From positions 1 through 6,307 of the forward strand of contig JAEYRR010000147.1 of the NCBI GenBank assembly GCA_023435505.1: a DNA stretch of 6,307 nucleotides. Reading direction: 5' to 3'. The position numbers were made by a program, and so were the translations under genes. Positions 5,782-6,307 of the stretch are shown here, in pieces. Within the stretch, counting starts at the first letter, position 1; every line of letters starts with the position of its first letter. The notes below the pieces were generated by a model. That model worked only from the letters and a program-made list of their open reading frames with translations. It did not search any database and was not told where the DNA came from. Origin of the DNA: Bacillota bacterium (lineage in GTDB: Bacteria > Bacillota > Clostridia > Lachnospirales > Lachnospiraceae).

Positions 5782-6307
5782 ATGTCTGTTGAGTTAAAAA
5801 GACTAATCGAGAAAGTTTCCCATATGGATATTACTTTAATTGCAGGGAAAAATGGTATGTCCAATCTTGTTAGTTGGGTTCATATGGTAGAAACCAAGGA
5901 AGCCTCTACTTTCTTAGAAGGAGGCGAAATCGCCTTTTCTACAGGCATTGGTCTTAATCACAGTCTGACGGTATTAGATCTTGTACATAATATCTGGAAA
6001 CACAAAGCATCTGGAATTGTCCTAAATATAGGTCCTTTTTTGGAAACCGTTCCACCGGAAGTAATCGAATTTGGTGATAAATATGATTTTCCTATATTTC
6101 TAGTGCCCTGGAAGATCCATATTGCTGAAATCATGCGAATTTTCTCTTATACGATAACAAAAGCAGAGCAAGCGAATCTCACCATAGCCTCAGCCTTTAA
6201 AAATGCTATCTTCTTTCCTAATCAAGAGGAACTTTTTTTAGTGCCACTTTCACAAAATGGATTTCAACTTAATTGGAGTTACCATGTCTGTGTTATCCAT
6301 GTAAGCC
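5782..6307 (+). CDS. PucR-family transcriptional regulator (partial, C-terminus off the right edge)
   Basis: The first 175 residues of a PucR/CdaR-type regulator are present; the open frame continues past the window. Residues about 8-125 match the N-terminal PucR (purine catabolism regulator-like, PF07905) domain, with the characteristic segment VSWVHMVETKEASTFLEGGEIAFSTGIGL at 30-58 (seen as WVHMVE, FLEGGEIAFSTG) and GIVLNIGPFLETVPPEVIEF further on. The DNA-binding PucR-type HTH normally sits at the C-terminus, and would be outside the window. The start is ATG 5782, seven bases after AAGGTGG (5768-5774). It is divergent from the aminotransferase operon. PucR proteins are often activators of nitrogen-compound catabolism genes, so it probably controls the neighbouring operons, and the shared palindromes support this. 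The effector is unknown; despite the family name, no purine-degradation gene is visible. Confidence 0.9.
   Translation, partial: MSVELKRLIEKVSHMDITLIAGKNGMSNLVSWVHMVETKEASTFLEGGEIAFSTGIGLNHSLTVLDLVHNIWKHKASGIVLNIGPFLETVPPEVIEFGDKYDFPIFLVPWKIHIAEIMRIFSYTITKAEQANLTIASAFKNAIFFPNQEELFLVPLSQNGFQLNWSYHVCVIHVS

Overview
The window reads as a moderately AT-rich chromosome segment from a Bacillota bacterium, most likely a Clostridia/Lachnospiraceae-type anaerobe. The evidence is strong AGGAGG-type Shine-Dalgarno sites on most genes, a lipoprotein-type solute-binding protein, sigma-A-like promoters, hairpin plus T-run terminators, and the style of the encoded proteins. The species cannot be named from this sequence.

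Layout. Six genes lie on the minus strand and one on the plus strand. Reading along the minus strand from right to left: a class III PLP aminotransferase (4189-5526) is followed 22 nt later by an iron-type alcohol dehydrogenase (3006-4166). A 162-nt control region (2844-3005) comes next. Then comes a TauABC/SsuABC/ThiXYZ-like ABC importer: ATPase (2034-2843), permease 1 (1225-2037), permease 2 (389-1228) and a lipoprotein solute-binding protein that runs off the left edge (1-341). The ATPase, permease 1 and permease 2 genes are joined by 4-nt ATGA overlaps. A PucR-family regulator (5782 to the right edge) is transcribed divergently from the aminotransferase across a 255-nt control region.

How the parts fit. 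The importer would bring in a small compound, the aminotransferase would turn its primary amine into an aldehyde, and the dehydrogenase would reduce the aldehyde to an alcohol. The best-known pathway with this enzyme pair and this importer class is taurine to sulfoacetaldehyde to isethionate, used by gut anaerobes to take nitrogen from taurine. The substrate is inferred; GABA, beta-alanine or another omega-amino compound remain possible. No sulfonate-cleaving enzyme is present in the window.

Regulation is the most unusual part. A 12-nt element, TTTGTGCTGTRG, inside a TGTGC-N4-GCACA palindrome, occurs three times: once between the regulator and the aminotransferase, and twice before the importer operon. 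One copy sits exactly 22 nt upstream of the -35 box in each of the two minus-strand promoters, which suggests a shared activator, presumably the PucR-type protein. In addition, both the regulator leader and the importer leader carry a terminator-like hairpin between the promoter and the ribosome-binding site.
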